The notes beneath the pieces are model-generated. The model was not told the origin of the DNA, did no database searches, and worked only from the letters and a program-made list of their open reading frames with translations. A program made the position numbers and the translations under genes. DNA of 64,000 nt from JAFDYH01 sp049840875 (GTDB lineage: Bacteria; Bacteroidota; Bacteroidia; Chitinophagales; Chitinophagaceae), in assembly GCA_049840875.1 (NCBI GenBank), contig JASGJE010000012.1, positions 1 to 64,000 on the forward strand, in the 5' to 3' direction. This document shows positions 46,252 to 54,575 of the stretch, piece after piece (position 1 is the stretch's first letter; each line of letters opens with the position of its first letter).

Positions 46252-46346
46252 ATCGATAAAGAGAAAAGTGCTGATCAATTTTATGAATAGACAATGACTA
46301 TCCGTTATTTAATTTGAATAAAAACAAAAAGTTTCCTTGTAATATA

Positions 46347-46428
46347 TTTGGCTAAAGCCAACAGATTTTTCAACATATTGCATTAATGCTGGGGCAATAA
46401 TAGCATTCAGAACCAGGCTTTAGCCAAA
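46347..46428. repeat. Long REP-like inverted repeat TTTGGCTAAAGCC
   Basis: Perfect 13-base arms TTTGGCTAAAGCC (46347-46359) and GGCTTTAGCCAAA (46416-46428) enclose 56 bases that contain the smaller palindrome GCATTAATGC (46380-46389). The spacer 46252-46540 has no gene. It looks like a bipartite REP (BIME) element. Confidence 0.65.
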
Positions 46429-46540
46429 CGTATTATTTGGACGAAATTGAGAATAGTCATTGAACAAACTAGATAATTAAAATTATAAAACCCTAACTCC
46501 CGCAGCTCGTGTCTCAAAGCTCATAGCTGCCTTTGCCACC

Positions 46541-47941
46541 ATGCTACTTTCCATTATTGATTTAATCGGTCACCTGCATCCATTGGTTGTTCATTTGCCG
46601 ATTGGCATATTATTGCTCGCATGTTTTTTTCAATGGCTTACAATCAGCAATCGCTTTGTCTTTCTTCAACCAGCCGTTCCTGTTATGTTATTCTGGGGCA
46701 TGCTGAGTGCAATAGGTTCCTGCATTAGTGGGTATGTTCTTTCACAGAGCGGTGACTACGACGCTGATTTAGTTAGCCAGCATCAATGGATGGGAATTAT
46801 CGTTGCGGTTGCTTCATTGATTTTATACATCTTTTATAAACTTTCAATCGGCGAAACTATAGCCCGATGGTCTTCATTGATTTTGATAATCCTTGTTAGT
46901 ATTACTGGTCATTTGGGCGGGTCATTAACGCATGGTTCTGGTTATTTAACAGAAGGATTTAATAAAACTGAGTCGAAAGGTCCTGCTATAAAACCGATAG
47001 CGAATGTCCCTGAAGCGGTATTATATACAGACGCCATACAACCTTTGTTACAGGCAAGATGCTATGGTTGTCACGGTCCAAATAAGAAGAAAGGAAAATT
47101 AAGATTAGATACTCCAGAATTTATCATGCAGGGCGGTGAAGATGGAAAAGCTATAGTGGCAGGCAAACCTGACGAAGGTGAAATGATGAAGCGGTTGCTT
47201 TTGCCATTGAATAACAAAGATCATATGGCACCTTCGGAAAAACCTCAGTTAACGACGAACGAAATAGAATTAATCAATTGGTGGATCAGCACCGGCGCTT
47301 CGTTTACAAAAAAAATAAAAGAACTACCGCAAACAGACAAGATAAAACCTATACTGGATGCATTGCAAACAGGATCATCATCAAGCGATAATCCGAGTGC
47401 GGATATCCCTACGGGAGAAGTAAAGAAAGCAGATGATGCTGTTATAGCTAAATTAAAAGAAGCAGGCGTTGTTGTTATACCAGTAGCACAAAACAGTAAT
47501 TATCTGTCCGCAAGTTTCGTAACCGCTTCAACCGGTGTAGATACCCTTTTGAAAATGCTGCAGCCTATACAGTCGCAACTGGTATGGTTGAATCTTGGTA
47601 ATAGTACATTAACCGATACGGGAATGCAGATCATTGCAAAGCTTGGAAATATTACGAGACTGCATTTGAATAACACAGCGATCACTGATAAAGGCCTTGC
47701 GCAATTGAAAGCTGATACCAATTTACATTACATCAATCTTGTGCATACAAGCATCACAGCAAAAGGAGTTGGGGAATTAAAAGATATCAAAAGGTTGAGG
47801 AGTATCTATCTCTATCAATCTGCAGTGGATAAAACGGATTGGCCTGCTTTGAAAAAGCAATTTCCAAAAGCAATACTCGATTCAGGCGGTTATGCCGTGC
47901 CGACACTGGTGACGGATACGACGGAGATTAAATTGCCTTAA
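46541..47941 (+). CDS. DUF2231 membrane - cytochrome c (PSCyt1) - leucine-rich-repeat fusion protein
   Basis: 466 residues with three parts. First, four membrane segments of the DUF2231 type (about 1-150): IGHLHPLVVHLPIGILLLACFF, SGDYDADLVSQHQWMG, LVSITGHLGGSLTHGSGYL; its conserved His residues could bind haem b. Second, a PSCyt1 cytochrome c domain (about 165-260) with ARCYGCHGPNKKKGKLRLDTPEFIMQGGEDG and the CxxCH site near 178. Third, an AMN1-like leucine-rich repeat region (about 340-450: LVWLNLGNSTLTDTGMQIIAKLGNITRLHLNNTAITDKGL). This build suggests a membrane electron carrier that serves the neighbouring DUF1553/DUF1501 proteins; that role is inferred. Ends five bases before the convergent AraC gene. 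Confidence 0.85.
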   Translation: MLLSIIDLIGHLHPLVVHLPIGILLLACFFQWLTISNRFVFLQPAVPVMLFWGMLSAIGSCISGYVLSQSGDYDADLVSQHQWMGIIVAVASLILYIFYKLSIGETIARWSSLILIILVSITGHLGGSLTHGSGYLTEGFNKTESKGPAIKPIANVPEAVLYTDAIQPLLQARCYGCHGPNKKKGKLRLDTPEFIMQGGEDGKAIVAGKPDEGEMMKRLLLPLNNKDHMAPSEKPQLTTNEIELINWWISTGASFTKKIKELPQTDKIKPILDALQTGSSSSDNPSADIPTGEVKKADDAVIAKLKEAGVVVIPVAQNSNYLSASFVTASTGVDTLLKMLQPIQSQLVWLNLGNSTLTDTGMQIIAKLGNITRLHLNNTAITDKGLAQLKADTNLHYINLVHTSITAKGVGELKDIKRLRSIYLYQSAVDKTDWPALKKQFPKAILDSGGYAVPTLVTDTTEIKLP

Positions 47942-47946
47942 AAGAG

Positions 47947-48816
47947 TTATACCATTTCCAAAAATGTCTTCCTGTATTTCAACGGGTTCACTTCATAATG
48001 TTTCAAAAACTGCCGGTTAAAATTCGAGATATTATTGAAGCCGCAATCGTAGCAGATATCTGATACGGACAACTTGTTTTCTGCAAGCAATTTTGCTGCT
48101 TTATTCAAACGCAGGTCTGCGACATAGGCGGAAAAGGTCTTTCTTGTACGCATTGAGAAAAAACGGGAAAAAGCATTTACCGACATACTACACAAGTCTG
48201 CCGCTTCTGTTACCCGCAGATCACGATCATAATTATGCAGTATCCAGTCAAACACTAAACATAGCCGGTCTGATTCTTTTTCGTTCTTCCCTGTTACAGA
48301 ACTATTGCAAATCACCTGCAGCTCTTTTGATTCAGCAATAGAATTCAGGATTTCTGTTAAACAAAGCCATCGCTTTAATCCATTCAGGCTAACAATTTTC
48401 TCCATTAATAAACTGATGTATTGATTGGTTGATCCGGTAATATCAAAACCTTTCTCTGACTGCTGTAAAAAAGCCTTTACAATTTTTGCTTCAGGTAAAT
48501 CAAGAAAATCTTTTCCCAACGATGCTTCTGAAAAATGAATCACGATCGATTTCGCTCTTAGTTTTGATTTTGGTTTATAATAATTCTCATCATTACGATA
48601 GATATGCGGAAGGTTTGATCCGATGAAAGCCAGGTTTCCCGGTTGGAAATTGCAAACATGATCGCCAATCAACCTGCGACCTGTGCTCTCGGTAACGAGC
48701 ACGATTTCATATTCCGGGTGATAATGCCAGGGAGTAGGATAATATTTATAGTCGAAATATTTTACTACAAATGATTCCCCTTTTTCTCGCGGTAGATGTT
48801 CCAGCGCCGGCTTCAT
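47947..48816 (-). CDS. AraC-family transcriptional regulator
   Basis: 289 residues. An N-terminal cupin sugar-sensing domain (about 15-110) reads WHYHPEYEIVLVTESTGRRLIGDHVCNFQPGNLAFIGSNLPHIYRND. The C-terminal double helix-turn-helix (about 190-286) reads DLRVTEAADLCSMSVNAFSRFFSMRTRKTFSAYVADLRLNKAAKLLAENKLSVSDICYDCGFNNISNFNRQFLKHYEVNPLKYRK, the AraC signature. It is divergent from the GH144-like gene (140-base shared spacer) and convergent with the DUF2231 gene. By position it most likely activates the GH144-like gene and perhaps the sugar genes after it. Ligand unknown. Confidence 0.92.
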   Translation of the reverse strand: MKPALEHLPREKGESFVVKYFDYKYYPTPWHYHPEYEIVLVTESTGRRLIGDHVCNFQPGNLAFIGSNLPHIYRNDENYYKPKSKLRAKSIVIHFSEASLGKDFLDLPEAKIVKAFLQQSEKGFDITGSTNQYISLLMEKIVSLNGLKRWLCLTEILNSIAESKELQVICNSSVTGKNEKESDRLCLVFDWILHNYDRDLRVTEAADLCSMSVNAFSRFFSMRTRKTFSAYVADLRLNKAAKLLAENKLSVSDICYDCGFNNISNFNRQFLKHYEVNPLKYRKTFLEMV

Positions 48817-48918
48817 ACTAATATTTTATTGACTTAAAATATATACCGAAGATAAAATTTTGGTAGAAAAGTATCATTTTCGATTTAATGAGTAGTAGTT
48901 AAGGCATTTTCAGTGATC

Positions 48919-48926
48919 TAATTTTG
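48919..48926 (+). promoter_or_regulatory. -7 promoter element of the GH144-like gene
   Basis: TAATTTTG is an exact TAnnTTTG match, 31 bases before the ATG at 48957, in the spacer shared with the divergent AraC gene. No good -33 element is seen, which fits activator dependence. Confidence 0.45.
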
Positions 48927-48956
48927 GAGCGGATTAATAACTTAGGATTGAAGCCA

Positions 48957-50381
48957 ATGAAAAAAATCTTCTTCTTCATCAGTTGTTTCATCTTACTTTC
49001 TTCTGCTTTTGCTCAAAAGAAAAAAGGCGTTTTAGGTGTTGATACAATTGCTCCTGTCGGAATTATACAGGGGCTCACGGATGATCAATTATTAGATGCC
49101 GTAGAAAAGCAAACATTCCGCTATTTCTGGCATGGCGCTCATCCCGTTAGCGGACTTGCACTGGAAAGAAGCAATACTGTACTTGCAGAACATTATTGGG
49201 ATTATATCAATGAAGCGTGGGGCGAGCCAAACTTCAGTACTACTCCTTTTGGTCCGGATGCAGGTGCTATTGGTGGTACTGGTTTCGGTATTATGAGTAC
49301 TATTGTTGCAGTTGAAAGAGGATGGATCGGTCGTGATACAGCGGTGAAACGTTTATGTAAAATTGCTGACTTCCTGATAAATGCAGATTGCTATCATGGT
49401 GTCTATCCACATTTCATGAATGGACGTACAGGAAAGACGATAAAATTTGATCGCCTTGATGACGGCGCCGATATCGTTGAAACATCGTACCTGTTAATGG
49501 GTTTTTTATGTGCACGTGAGTACTTCAACAAAGATGTGCCGAGAGAGGTATATCTGCGAAAGAGAATAAACCAGATGTGGGGCGCTGCCAACTGGAACTG
49601 GCATACCAATCACCAGGACAAATTATTCTGGCATTGGAGCCCAAATAATGACTTTGATATGAACTTCCCGGTATGGGGATGGAACGAGTGCCTGATAACG
49701 TATATTATGGCTGCTTCTTCTCAGTATCATAGCATTTCTAAAGCTGTATATGATGGCTCCTGGGCAGGCAGTGCAGGTTTTAAAAACGGAAGAGAATATT
49801 ACGGTTACAGACTACCGTTAGGTAACTATGATAAAGACAAAGGCGGTCCTTTATTCTTTGAGCAATATACTTTCCAGGGTATTGATCCAAATGGTTTGAA
49901 AGACTCATTAGGTAATGATTATTTTGAGCAAGGCAAGAATCATACGTTAATCAATAGAGCTTATTGTATAGAGAATCCGAAGAAATACAAAGGCTACAGT
50001 GATAAATGCTGGGGGCTGACCGCTGGTGATAGTTATAAAGGATATGTTGCTCATAGCCCTGAGAATGATTTCGGTGTCATTCAGCCAACAGCGGCTATTT
50101 CATCAATGCCGTATACACCCAAAGAAAGTATGGAAGCTTTGCGATACTTCTATTATACTCTTGGCGATAAAATATGGAGCAAGTATGGATTTGTGGACGG
50201 ATTCAGCATTCATCATAACTGGTATGCAAAATCGCATTTGGCAATTGACGAAGGACCAATTGTTGTAATGCTCGAAAATTATCGAACTGGATTGCTCTGG
50301 AAATTATTTATGAAAATACCAGACATACAGAATGGATTAAAGAAACTGGGTTTTACAAGCCCGTATTTAAATAAAAATTAA
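48957..50381 (+). CDS. Secreted glycoamylase-domain glycosidase, GH144-like (beta-1,2-glucan acting)
   Basis: 474 residues from the ATG at 48957, chosen because it begins the signal peptide (MKKIFFFISCFILLSSAFAQ). The rest is the (alpha/alpha)6 glycoamylase domain: LLDAVEKQTFRYFWHGAHPVSGLALERSN, GGTGFGIMSTIVAVERGWIGRDTAVKRL, GADIVETSYLLMGFLCAREYF, LFWHWSPNNDFDMNFPVWGWNECLITYIMAASS, CWGLTAGDSYKGYVAHSPENDFGVIQPTAAISSMPYTP, VDGFSIHHNWYAKSHLAIDEGPIVVMLENYRTGLLW. Characterised relatives (GH144, Chitinophaga and Parabacteroides) are endo-beta-1,2-glucanases or sophorose-releasing enzymes. The precise bond cannot be read from sequence. Divergent from an AraC gene. Confidence 0.82.
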   Translation: MKKIFFFISCFILLSSAFAQKKKGVLGVDTIAPVGIIQGLTDDQLLDAVEKQTFRYFWHGAHPVSGLALERSNTVLAEHYWDYINEAWGEPNFSTTPFGPDAGAIGGTGFGIMSTIVAVERGWIGRDTAVKRLCKIADFLINADCYHGVYPHFMNGRTGKTIKFDRLDDGADIVETSYLLMGFLCAREYFNKDVPREVYLRKRINQMWGAANWNWHTNHQDKLFWHWSPNNDFDMNFPVWGWNECLITYIMAASSQYHSISKAVYDGSWAGSAGFKNGREYYGYRLPLGNYDKDKGGPLFFEQYTFQGIDPNGLKDSLGNDYFEQGKNHTLINRAYCIENPKKYKGYSDKCWGLTAGDSYKGYVAHSPENDFGVIQPTAAISSMPYTPKESMEALRYFYYTLGDKIWSKYGFVDGFSIHHNWYAKSHLAIDEGPIVVMLENYRTGLLWKLFMKIPDIQNGLKKLGFTSPYLNKN

Positions 50382-50527
50382 AAAGTAAAAATTCAAAAGG
50401 CTGTAGATGGCGGAAAATGGACTATAAACTACATGTAACCTGAAATCTACATCGATATTGAACAACTAACATAAGGCAACTCACAAATGAAGTTTGATTT
50501 TTTTACTTTTTAATTTTGACTTTTTAC
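50382..50527. repeat. Low-complexity inverted word repeats in spacer
   Basis: AAAAAGTAAAAATTCAAAAGG near the left end and the complementary TTTTTTACTTTTTAATTTTG near 50494-50520 can fold back on each other. The same words recur at 51717-51800. No gene is present. Confidence 0.5.
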
Positions 50528-50543
50528 TCATAATTAGCTTGCT

Positions 50544-51713
50544 ATGAATGAAAAAATTTCAAGAGAGAAATTCCTCAAAATGACTGGCGCCGCAGGTGCC
50601 GCTTTATTGGTATCGTCTTTAGAAGGATGGGCTGCTACAACGGCGGAGAAAAAACTAAAAGTAGCCGTAATCGGATGTGGAAGTGTGAGCAATCGCTACC
50701 TGCCGCAGTTGTTATCATCCAAATTAATTGAAGTCGTAAGTCTTTGCGATATTAAATATGATCGTGCATTGGCGCAGAACAAACAATATAGCGTCAACGC
50801 ACAAACTTATCCGAATATTGATGAGATGCTGAAAGGCGTCCCCTTCGATATGATGGTAACATTGACGGATATGCAGAAACATGGAGAGCTAAACAAGAAG
50901 GCGATATTGGCAGGCAAACATGTGTGGAGTGAGAAGCCAATGGCCAATACATATGCCGAAGGAAAAGAATTGCTTGAGCTATCACGAAGCAAAAAATTGC
51001 GTTTATGGGGTGCGCCTGCAGTTGTAAACAGTCCGCAGTTTGCTTTCATGAACAAAACAATACAAGAGGGAAAATTGGGACGGCTGGCAAGTGCGCATGG
51101 TCAATATGGTCATACGGGTCCTACATGGTCTGCATTTTTTTATGAAAAAGGTGGAGGTAGTATGCCTGACCTTGGCGTATACAATATGGCTACGTTGACA
51201 GGTTTGCTGGGCCCGGCAAAAAGTGTAATGGCAATGTTGAGTATTGTAAAACCTGAGAGAACCGTTGATGACAAAGGAAAGATAAAAGTAGAGGCTGAAG
51301 ACAATGCACATATTTTATTGGAGCATGATAAAGGTGTTATTAGTCACGTTATGTGCGGATTCAATTTTTTCGATCCGCACGGGCATGAAGCAGGAACGCA
51401 ATCTTTACATTCAATACAGGTATACGGAGATGCAGGCAATATGCGTCTTATCGGGTATGATTGGGAAACAAACGGAGTGGTGCTTGATACATCGTGGGAT
51501 AAACCAGCCGAGTTGCTTAGTACGGATAAAGGTGGTTATGAATGGCAGGAAGGTGCAAGGGTAACAGGTGAAAGTATTATTAATGGAACTGAACCGAAGA
51601 TCAATGTAGAACATGCATTGCATGTATTGGAGATTATTGAGGCAGCAAGAAAATCATCCACGACAGGGATGAAAATACAATTGCAAAGTAAATTTCCATG
51701 GCCGTTAATGTGA
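50544..51713 (+). CDS. Exported Gfo/Idh/MocA-family oxidoreductase
   Basis: 389 residues. The N-terminus SREKFLKMTGAAGAALLVSSLEGWA looks like a Tat-type export signal but with a single Arg (SREKF rather than RR). NAD(P)-binding Rossmann domain (about 37-160): KLKVAVIGCGSVSNRYLPQLL and the family motif WSEKPMANTYAEGKELLEL, whose Lys and Pro are typical. C-terminal alpha/beta domain: GGGSMPDLGVYNMATLTGLLGPAKSVMAM and DNAHILLEHDKGVISHVMCGFNF. Secreted relatives in Bacteroidota are glycoside or sugar dehydrogenases/hydrolases carrying bound NAD. First of a run of sugar genes, 87 bases before the SDR gene. Confidence 0.88.
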   Translation: MNEKISREKFLKMTGAAGAALLVSSLEGWAATTAEKKLKVAVIGCGSVSNRYLPQLLSSKLIEVVSLCDIKYDRALAQNKQYSVNAQTYPNIDEMLKGVPFDMMVTLTDMQKHGELNKKAILAGKHVWSEKPMANTYAEGKELLELSRSKKLRLWGAPAVVNSPQFAFMNKTIQEGKLGRLASAHGQYGHTGPTWSAFFYEKGGGSMPDLGVYNMATLTGLLGPAKSVMAMLSIVKPERTVDDKGKIKVEAEDNAHILLEHDKGVISHVMCGFNFFDPHGHEAGTQSLHSIQVYGDAGNMRLIGYDWETNGVVLDTSWDKPAELLSTDKGGYEWQEGARVTGESIINGTEPKINVEHALHVLEIIEAARKSSTTGMKIQLQSKFPWPLM

Positions 51714-51716
51714 GGA

Positions 51717-51800
51717 TAATTCAAAAGTAAAAAGTCAAAAGGCAATTTTTTTCTGTAAACAGGTGTCGCTTTTTACTTTTTATTTTTTACTTTTTGCCTT
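51717..51800. repeat. Low-complexity inverted word repeat (hairpin) in spacer
   Basis: TTCAAAAGTAAAAAGTCAAA at the left and CTTTTTACTTTTTATTTTTT at the right are near-inverse and can form a long AT hairpin. The same vocabulary occurs at 50382-50527. The T-rich right arm could also terminate transcription. Confidence 0.5.
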
Positions 51801-52598
51801 ATGGTTCAATTACAAAATAAAAACATAGTCATCATAGGAGGTACTACCGGCTTAGGTTTATCGGCTGCTAAAGCTTTTATAAATCATGGTGCAAAAGTTG
51901 TTGCAGTTGGACGGAATGAAGAAAGTGTTGTTGCTGCTCAAAAAGAATTTGGTACTAATGGCGAAGCATTTTCCGCTGATGCAACAAAAGAAGATACGGC
52001 AACAGAGGCGATTGACAATTGTATCCGGAAGTTTGGAAGTTTCGATGGGTTATATCATGTGGCAGGAGGCAGCGGACGCAAATTTGGCGATGGTCCTTTG
52101 CATGAATTAACGATTGATGGCTGGAATAAAACGATGGAGTTGAACCTGACATCGTTGATGTTATCAAACCAGGCTGCGGTAAAACAATTTCTAAAACAGA
52201 AAACGGGCGGCACTGTTTTAAACATGAGTTCTGTTTTGGGGTATTCTCCTTCACCGGCTTATTTTTCCACACATGCGTATGCTGCAGCAAAAGCTGCAAT
52301 TATTGGTTTTACAAAATCAATTGCTGCTTATTATGCAAAAAACAATATCAGGATAAATGCAGTTACGCCGGCCCTTGTAGAAACGCCAATGGCAAAACGG
52401 GCTGCAAGTGATGAAACGATACTGACATTTATAAAAACAAAACAACCATTGGATGGAGGACGTATCGGTGAACCTGCAGACCTTGATGGTATTGCTGTTT
52501 ATTTTATGAGTGATTTATCAAAATTTACAACCGGGCAAGTGATCGCCGTGGATGGTGGTTGGACGATAAGTGAAGGACAATATGCCCCAAACCCCTGA
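51801..52598 (+). CDS. SDR-family NAD(P)-dependent oxidoreductase
   Basis: 265 residues, cytoplasmic classical short-chain dehydrogenase. Cofactor motif GGTTGLGLSAAKAF (about 13-26, TGxxxGxG with Gly for Thr at the first place), VVAVGRNEESV, NMSSVLGYSPSP with catalytic Ser near 142, then YAAAKAAIIGFTKSIA with Tyr 160 and Lys 164, and NAVTPALVETPMAKRA plus the C-terminal ITAVDGG-like VIAVDGGWTI. Substrate unknown; sugar or sugar-acid alcohols fit the context. Its stop codon lies in the loop of a strong hairpin at 52589-52606. Confidence 0.9.
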   Translation: MVQLQNKNIVIIGGTTGLGLSAAKAFINHGAKVVAVGRNEESVVAAQKEFGTNGEAFSADATKEDTATEAIDNCIRKFGSFDGLYHVAGGSGRKFGDGPLHELTIDGWNKTMELNLTSLMLSNQAAVKQFLKQKTGGTVLNMSSVLGYSPSPAYFSTHAYAAAKAAIIGFTKSIAAYYAKNNIRINAVTPALVETPMAKRAASDETILTFIKTKQPLDGGRIGEPADLDGIAVYFMSDLSKFTTGQVIAVDGGWTISEGQYAPNP

Positions 52599-52606
52599 AG
52601 GGGTTT
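52589..52606 (+). terminator. Hairpin AAACCCC-TGAA-GGGGTTT over the SDR stop codon
   Basis: Perfect seven-base stem with a TGAA loop; the SDR stop TGA (52596-52598) is in the loop. The T-run after it is short, so termination may be partial. Part of the stem recurs inverted at 52695-52705. Confidence 0.55.
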
Positions 52607-52694
52607 ATGATCATGTTTAAAAGTTGAAGAGTTTTTATTAGGTAAAAATGATTTCAATACAAAAAAACCACATCGGATATTCGGATTCTCAAAG

Positions 52695-52705
52695 CCCCTT
52701 CAGGG
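52695..52705. repeat. REP-like CCCCTTCAGGG, inverse of the SDR-end hairpin
   Basis: CCCCTTCAGGG is the exact inverse of 52593-52603. With its surroundings (AAAGCCCCTTCAGGGATTTA) it resembles short palindromic repeats frequent in Bacteroidota spacers. It lies directly before the ROK ATG at 52717, inside an extended open frame. Confidence 0.5.
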
Positions 52706-52716
52706 ATTTAGGGTAT

Positions 52717-53598
52717 ATGGGAATTGATTTAGGTGGTACAAGAATAAAAGCAGTAGCAATAGACGCTGATGGTAATGTATTGCACGAAAACTATCAACCG
52801 ACAAATGACGGTGATGATACAATATGGAAGAACGCAGTTACAGAAGCTATAAAGGAATTGCAATCGGTTCTGAAAACAGATGATGTTGTAATAGGCTTAT
52901 CCGCACCAGGTTTACCAAACAATGATAATACAGCTATAGCTTGTATGCCGGGAAGAATGCAGGGGCTTGAACATTTCAACTGGAGTGGCTTTCTGAATCA
53001 CCCAACGTATGTTTTAAATGATGCAGTCGCAGCAATGATGGGTGAAGCAAAATTCGGCGCAGCAAAAAATAAGAATAACGTTGCAATGCTGACTCTGGGA
53101 ACAGGGGTGGGCGGTGCGATATTGATCGATGGTAAACCTTACCAGGGATCATTTAATAAAGCAGGACATATTGGTCATATGGTCATTGATCATGAAGGTG
53201 ATATTGACGTAACGGGTATGCCAGGCAGTTTGGAAGAATGTATTGGTAACTATACTATTCAGAAGAGGAGCAAAGGAAAATTTGCTTCTACTCATGAAAT
53301 GCTTGATGCATACAGAGCTGGTGATACTTTTGCAAAAGAAGTATGGATGAAATCGGTGAAGCAACTTGCAATAGGGCTGGCATCAATTGTCAATATTCTT
53401 TCACCGGAAATAATTGTATTGGGAGGCGGTATCACACAGGCAGGTGATGATTTGTTTCAGCCACTTAATAACTTTATGCACGAATTTGAATGGCGACCAC
53501 ATGGAAAAGGCGTAGAGATCGTTAAAGCTGTGTATGGTGATATGGCTGGCGCTATTGGCGCTGCAAGTTTTGCGATGAGCAGAAGAAGTGAAAAATGA
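52717..53598 (+). CDS. ROK-family sugar kinase
   Basis: 293 residues from the ATG at 52717, which gives the normal ROK start MGIDLGGTRIKAVAID. An in-frame ATG at 52648 would add 23 residues encoded partly by a REP-like repeat, so I prefer the inner start. Further motifs: VVIGLSAPGLPNNDNTAIACMPGRMQGLEHFNW, YVLNDAVAAMMGEAKFGAAKNKNNVAMLTLGTGVGGAILIDGKPY, GHIGHMVIDHEGDIDVTGMPGSLEECIG and NILSPEIIVLGGGITQAGDDLF. The DGxxDxxG-type sugar site is present, but the CxCGxxGCxE zinc cluster of many ROK proteins is absent. Phosphorylates a hexose or similar in the cytoplasm; neighbours suggest the sugar phosphate goes to the SIS isomerase next door. Confidence 0.88.
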   Translation: MGIDLGGTRIKAVAIDADGNVLHENYQPTNDGDDTIWKNAVTEAIKELQSVLKTDDVVIGLSAPGLPNNDNTAIACMPGRMQGLEHFNWSGFLNHPTYVLNDAVAAMMGEAKFGAAKNKNNVAMLTLGTGVGGAILIDGKPYQGSFNKAGHIGHMVIDHEGDIDVTGMPGSLEECIGNYTIQKRSKGKFASTHEMLDAYRAGDTFAKEVWMKSVKQLAIGLASIVNILSPEIIVLGGGITQAGDDLFQPLNNFMHEFEWRPHGKGVEIVKAVYGDMAGAIGAASFAMSRRSEK

Positions 53599-53650
53599 AT
53601 AGTGAAAAACGAAAAATTCATTCACTGAATATAAATTATCTGAATACTCA

Positions 53651-54430
53651 ATGAACCCTACAGAACAATATCTGAACAAATGCGCTGAAATAATTGATAC
53701 AGTTCGTAAACAGCATGCGAAAGTCTTGCAAGCTGCTCAATGGTTTTCGCAGACAATACTGGATGGCCGGATGGTGCACGTATTTGGCAGCGGACACAGT
53801 CGCATCATGGCAGAAGAAATGTGGCCTCGCTATGGTTCATTTCCCGGATTCAATCCGATTGTTGAGTTATCATTGACCTATCATAATAATGTTGTTGGCG
53901 CTAACGGACAACGACAAGCGATGTTTTTGGAAAATGTAACTGGATTGGCTGATCGTGTTCTTCGCAATTTTGGATTAGATGAAAGCGACACAGCTCTTGT
54001 TATTTCATCAAGTGGTTGCAACATTGTGCCGATTGAAATGGCTGAATTATTTCAACGAAAAAAAATAAAGGTAGTTGCGCTGGTTACAAAAAAACACATG
54101 GAAAAAAGTACCAGTAAAAGAACCGATGGAAAAAAGCTCGGTGATTTCGCTGATTTGATATTGGATAGTGGCGCACCTATAGGTGATTCCATGGTAACAA
54201 TTCCCGGACTTGAAACCCCTGTTTCACCAGGATCAACAGTAGGAGGGGTAATGATTGTAAACAGCATCAAAGCAGAAGTGGCGGGAATATTAACGGAAGC
54301 TGGTCATCCGCCAAAAGTATTGACGGCAGGCGTATTGGTAGGAACTGAGAAAGCAACTGCATTATTTGAAAGCGCTTATGATGAGCATGCGCATCAGTTG
54401 GCGGAGTTGTATAAGAATGCTGGCCGTTAA
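53651..54430 (+). CDS. SIS-domain sugar isomerase (UPF0309-type)
   Basis: 259 residues. A helical N-terminal part (about 1-35) precedes one SIS domain: MVHVFGSGHSRIMAEEMWPRYGSFPGFNPI, DTALVISSSGCNIVPIEMAELFQRKKIKVVALVTKK, LILDSGAPIGDSMV, GSTVGGVMIVNSIKAEVAGIL. The family resembles bacterial SIS proteins thought to handle phospho-sugars such as N-acetylglucosamine or tagatose phosphates. It follows the ROK kinase by 52 bases, so kinase plus phosphosugar isomerase form a likely two-step catabolic unit. The specific sugar is unknown. Confidence 0.85.
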   Translation: MNPTEQYLNKCAEIIDTVRKQHAKVLQAAQWFSQTILDGRMVHVFGSGHSRIMAEEMWPRYGSFPGFNPIVELSLTYHNNVVGANGQRQAMFLENVTGLADRVLRNFGLDESDTALVISSSGCNIVPIEMAELFQRKKIKVVALVTKKHMEKSTSKRTDGKKLGDFADLILDSGAPIGDSMVTIPGLETPVSPGSTVGGVMIVNSIKAEVAGILTEAGHPPKVLTAGVLVGTEKATALFESAYDEHAHQLAELYKNAGR

Positions 54431-54433
54431 CGA

Positions 54434-54456
54434 GGTCTGACGGTCTCCGTCTGACC
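54434..54456. repeat. REP-like hairpin after the SIS gene
   Basis: GGTCTGACGG (54434-54443), TCT loop, CCGTCTGACC (54447-54456), with one T:T mismatch in the stem. It starts four bases after the SIS stop. No T-run follows. Confidence 0.55.
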
Positions 54457-54575
54457 GGACAACGATAGACCATTTGCTGATCTGTGAGAAGCTGAATAGC
54501 GAACAAAACCTTGAAAGGAGCGTCGCAACAGAAGCCCAATAGAAATTCCAAAGCTTGCTTCATAAAAAAATAACT

